In this document: positions 28,978-31,521 of the stretch, piece by piece
Numbering within the stretch: position 1 is the first letter of the stretch
Layout: every line of letters starts with the position of its first letter
Assembly: GCA_043755815.1 (NCBI GenBank)
Contig: JAYUSF010000360.1
Coordinates: 1-31,521 of the forward strand
Length of the DNA stretch: 31,521 nt
Origin: CAIWAH01 sp043755815
Lineage (GTDB): Bacteria > Verrucomicrobiota > Verrucomicrobiia > Limisphaerales > UBA9464
Reading direction: 5' to 3'
Made by a program: the position numbers and the translations under genes
The notes under the pieces: generated by a model
What the model was told of the DNA's origin: nothing
The model's input: only the letters and a program-made list of their open reading frames with translations
Database searches by the model: none

Positions 28978-29787
28978 TCAATCTGCCGACGGCCAGCGCG
29001 CCAGGAAGGCAATTTGCGCTTCCCGGTCGGGAATGTCCTCCAGTGTGGGGTCGTTCAGGAACCGCAGGGGATAGGCTGCGTCCAACGTCAGCACGTTGAC
29101 CGTCTGCCCTTCGACCAGAAAGAAGGCCCGCCACGCCCCACAGCCAATCTCCCACCGTGCTCCGCCGCCCCGCCGCCGGATTCGTCGTGAACGGTGCGGG
29201 GAGGGGTCACGCGCCAGCAGTTCCGTCATCCGGGGACGGAAGTCGATGTTCCAATCGGTGCGCAGCCATTCGGCCTGCTCCGTCGCCAACGCGGAGAACC
29301 GGACCGTGAACCGGGGCGGCTCCTGCAGCGCCGCATCCACTTCGTCGTGCCAACCGGCTTTCGCTTCGGGAAAGGCGTCGTAGGCGGGGATGTAGGGTTT
29401 TATGTCGAACACCGGGGTCCCATCCACCAGATCGCAGGGACCGAGAATGAGCCGCCGGCGCTCGACGGCGAGCAGTTGCACCGGCGTCAGGCCGAGCGGA
29501 TTCGGTCGGTGCGGCGAACGGGTGGCGAACACCCCGCGCCGTTGGGCGGTTCCGCGCGGAGGCAGCACCAGGGGCCGCCACGTGGCGTTGCGATGGAACC
29601 ACCAGACGAGCCACACCCGCGAGAAACCAGCGAGGTCGCGCGATGCCAGCTCGTAGCCACGCCCCGGGACGAGTTCGAGGACGCTGGTTTCGGATTCGGC
29701 TTCCGACGGCTGGTGCCGGGCCTGAAACTTCACCTGCTTCGGTGAGCGGATGAATCCAATCGGCTGCAGCGTAAGCGATGGCGTCAT
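28978..29787 (-). CDS. trmO: tRNA (N6-threonylcarbamoyladenosine(37)-N6)-methyltransferase TrmO
   Basis: A 269-residue protein of the TrmO/YaeB/TsaA family. The beta-barrel N-terminal domain has LQPIGFIRSPKQVKFQARHQ, VWLVWWFHRN, then the SAM and substrate motifs GVFATRSPHRPNPLGLTPVQ and LVDGTPVFDIKPYIPAYDAF. The C-terminal extension, longer than in archaeal forms, ends VNVLTLDAAYPLRFLN. It methylates t6A37 in tRNA-Thr for ACY codons. The length fits bacterial homologues (about 235-270). It is the first gene of a probable two-gene unit with the SDR gene 72 bp downstream. Confidence 0.92.
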   Translation of the reverse strand: MTPSLTLQPIGFIRSPKQVKFQARHQPSEAESETSVLELVPGRGYELASRDLAGFSRVWLVWWFHRNATWRPLVLPPRGTAQRRGVFATRSPHRPNPLGLTPVQLLAVERRRLILGPCDLVDGTPVFDIKPYIPAYDAFPEAKAGWHDEVDAALQEPPRFTVRFSALATEQAEWLRTDWNIDFRPRMTELLARDPSPHRSRRIRRRGGGARWEIGCGAWRAFFLVEGQTVNVLTLDAAYPLRFLNDPTLEDIPDREAQIAFLARWPSAD

Positions 29788-29952
29788 GCCGGCATCGTTT
29801 CAGATCGCCCCCGGCCGTGGCGAACAGTTCTCCGCCTTGGTGCCGGGCACCGCTCGCCCGTTCGCCCCCAATCTGTCGCCGCTGACTGAAGCCGTTCGGC
29901 AAACACGGCGGGCGGGTTGCGCCGAAACCCGCAGGGGGTTCCTAGGCAACTG

Positions 29953-31428
29953 TCATTCTCCAACGGACGAGCCTACCACAATTTCAGCAGGCAACCCTGA
30001 AGTTGGCTGCGCCGTCTGGCCGAATTCGTTGTCGCCCCAGGTCCATAGGTTTCCGTCACGATCAATTGCGGCCATGTAACGGTCACCAGCGGACACTGCT
30101 TTCGCCGGCGGCAGATGAATTGTTTGGCGGGGGAAGAGGCCATACTCCTTTGGAAGAAATGTGCCCGTAGTTACCAAACCAATGCCAAGCTGGCCTTTGG
30201 AGTTTTCACCCCAAGTCCAAACGGAACCGTCAGCTTGGATGGCAACGGTGTTCCTGACGCAGGAGTTGACGGCGGTCCATGTTGTGCCGACCCCGATCTG
30301 GACGGGTTGGTTGGTGTGCGTCCATGAACCGATGCCCAGTTCGCCATCCGAGTTGTGTCCCCATGCCCACAGCGTTCCGTCGTCACGTCGGCCGATGCAA
30401 TGGGCATAGCCTGCGGCCACCGATCGCCAATTCGTGTTGGTGCCGACTTGGCGGGGTCTGGGAGCGCTGGTGGCGGAACTCCCGGTCCCAAGCTGGCCCC
30501 AGAAATTGTATCCCCACGTCCAGAGCGAACCATCCGTGCGAATCGCCACCATGTGCCACTTGCCGACCGAAACCGCCCGCCAGTTCGCGGCGGTTCCGAC
30601 TTTGGCCGGCTGGTAGATTTGGGATGCGTTAGTGCCAAGGCCCAGCAGATCGTTTTCGTTGCGGCCCCAGGTCCACAACGTGCCGTCCCGGCGGATGGCG
30701 GCGTTCGATTTTTCCCCTGCGCTGATGACGTCCCAGTCGTTCGAAGCGTCAACCCGCATCGGGTTGGCGACTTTGAAACCGGCGGCCTTTCCTGCCCCCA
30801 GTTGGCCACCGTCGTTTGATCCCCAAGCCCACAGCGAGCCATCGACCTTCAGACCGAGCGTGTGCAACTGGCCCGCCGAGATTTGGCGCCAGTCCGCGTC
30901 CGACCCGACTCGCATCGGATGGGTGGTTCCTTGGAAGGTCCCGAACCCCAATTGGCCGAACCGATTCTGGCCCCACGCCCAGATCGACCCGTCTTCGCGG
31001 AGTGCCACGGAGTGCGCGGTTCCGCACGCGAGCGTTCGCCACGCTCCGAAGGTCTCAGCTTTCATTGGCGTTGGGAAATAGCTGAAAGATCCGTTTCCCA
31101 ACTGCCCGATATCGTTCCGGCCCCAAGTCCAAAGCGTCCCGTCGTGACGCAGGGCAGCCACGTGCCAATCGCCGAGTGACAGGCTTTGCCATGGGCCCAG
31201 AGCGGCCAGCGACACTGGCGTTGGAGAATCCAAGTCGGTTCCATCGCCCAACTGGCCTGTTTCATTGCTACCCCAGAGCCGGAGGTGGCCATCCGATCCG
31301 ACCGCACCTGAGTTACCTAAACCGGCGTCGACAAGCCGGCAGCCAGTCATGCCGGCGATCTGCTGCGGAACCAACGAGCGTGCCTGGGTGCCTGAGGTGC
31401 CATTTCCCAGCTGTCCGCCTGACCCCAC
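29953..31428 (-). CDS. RCC1-repeat protein, start uncertain
   Basis: The frame from GTG 31428 gives 491 residues made of nine to ten RCC1-type blades of about 50 residues, each with the pattern W-G-x-N-x2-G-Q-L-G-x-G followed by W-R-x(S/V)xAG and ending DG(S/T)LWxWG, for example WGRNDIGQLGNGSFSYFPTP. It should form one or two beta-propellers. A TGA at 31483-31485 closes the frame upstream, and the product starts VGSGGQLGNGTSG, in the middle of a blade and without a signal peptide, so the true start is in another frame, beyond a frameshift or lost. RCC1-like proteins of this group are often exported. Codon use is less GC-biased than in the neighbours. No partner domain is visible. Confidence 0.82.
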   Translation of the reverse strand: MGSGGQLGNGTSGTQARSLVPQQIAGMTGCRLVDAGLGNSGAVGSDGHLRLWGSNETGQLGDGTDLDSPTPVSLAALGPWQSLSLGDWHVAALRHDGTLWTWGRNDIGQLGNGSFSYFPTPMKAETFGAWRTLACGTAHSVALREDGSIWAWGQNRFGQLGFGTFQGTTHPMRVGSDADWRQISAGQLHTLGLKVDGSLWAWGSNDGGQLGAGKAAGFKVANPMRVDASNDWDVISAGEKSNAAIRRDGTLWTWGRNENDLLGLGTNASQIYQPAKVGTAANWRAVSVGKWHMVAIRTDGSLWTWGYNFWGQLGTGSSATSAPRPRQVGTNTNWRSVAAGYAHCIGRRDDGTLWAWGHNSDGELGIGSWTHTNQPVQIGVGTTWTAVNSCVRNTVAIQADGSVWTWGENSKGQLGIGLVTTGTFLPKEYGLFPRQTIHLPPAKAVSAGDRYMAAIDRDGNLWTWGDNEFGQTAQPTSGLPAEIVVGSSVGE

Positions 31429-31521
31429 TACTGTCCGGCTATAAATCTTTGAAGACCAATTGGTTGCAAACTCCGCTTTCTTTCATTTCGCATGGTGCTT
31501 TTGCAAACAGTTGAGCCAGAG

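Noticed and set aside
29788..29952. Possible gene or RNA between trmO and the RCC1 gene
   Set aside because: No reading frame with plausible codon bias, no repeat and no stable structure stood out.
30100..31428. Possible DNA repeat array
   Set aside because: The periodicity of about 150 bp is that of the RCC1 blades at protein level; the DNA copies are too diverged to be a nucleotide repeat.

Overview
The window looks like a chromosomal segment of a high-GC member of the Verrucomicrobiota, probably of the Pedosphaera/Limisphaera type. This rests on pattern recognition, not a search. The clues are the truncated pseudopilin at the left edge ([31 protein letters not shown] style), several exported proteins with weak database identity (DNRLRE, RCC1 and Tat-exported types), the RNase HII/YraN and Psd/PssA gene pairs, and many paired palindromic repeats. 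No rRNA, tRNA, CRISPR array or transposase gene is visible.

Layout. 1-4289: a pseudopilin fragment, a frame-broken hypothetical gene, a translationally coupled ECF sigma/anti-sigma pair behind a secreted protein, and a PH-domain membrane protein. 4345-9416: an accessory stretch on the minus strand. It holds a two-gene nucleotidyltransferase module that appears to be decaying, a small lipoprotein-like gene, a TatD-like hydrolase, a ParDE/RelBE-type toxin-antitoxin pair, a duplicated 5' fragment of the hydrolase, a membrane protein with a 9-bp tandem repeat, a DUF5990-like gene, a VapBC-type pair with a clear operator, and a small conserved gene. 9505-13312: a LysE-type exporter, the phosphatidylethanolamine pair psd-pssA (ATGA overlap), and a divergent RlmI-type 23S rRNA methyltransferase. 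13519-17580: two exported proteins around a fused two-domain ABC permease. 17858-22771: yraN and rnhB facing a creatininase-like gene, an ACS-type MFS carrier and a Tat-exported protein. 22818-29787: an ABC-F ATPase, a GlnD-like nucleotidyltransferase without a recognisable HD site, a zinc-ribbon SDR protein and TrmO. 29953-31428: an RCC1-repeat protein.

The most striking layer is not genic. At least five families of short palindromes are present, four of them as inverted doublets. Three families (8314-8380, 16308-16381 and 27928-27998; 18302-18369; 21344-21486) share one design: a hairpin preceded by GTAG, with the mirror copy ending in CTAC. That is the layout of REPINs mobilised by RAYT (TnpA-REP) transposases. 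One element of this group lies inside the SDR reading frame, one inside the Tat-exported protein frame, and an unrelated short palindrome lies in the MFS frame, all without breaking translation. Others sit directly against start codons. I regard this as the best candidate for an undescribed system: GTAG-type mobile palindromes that insert in frame and act as a source of new protein segments.
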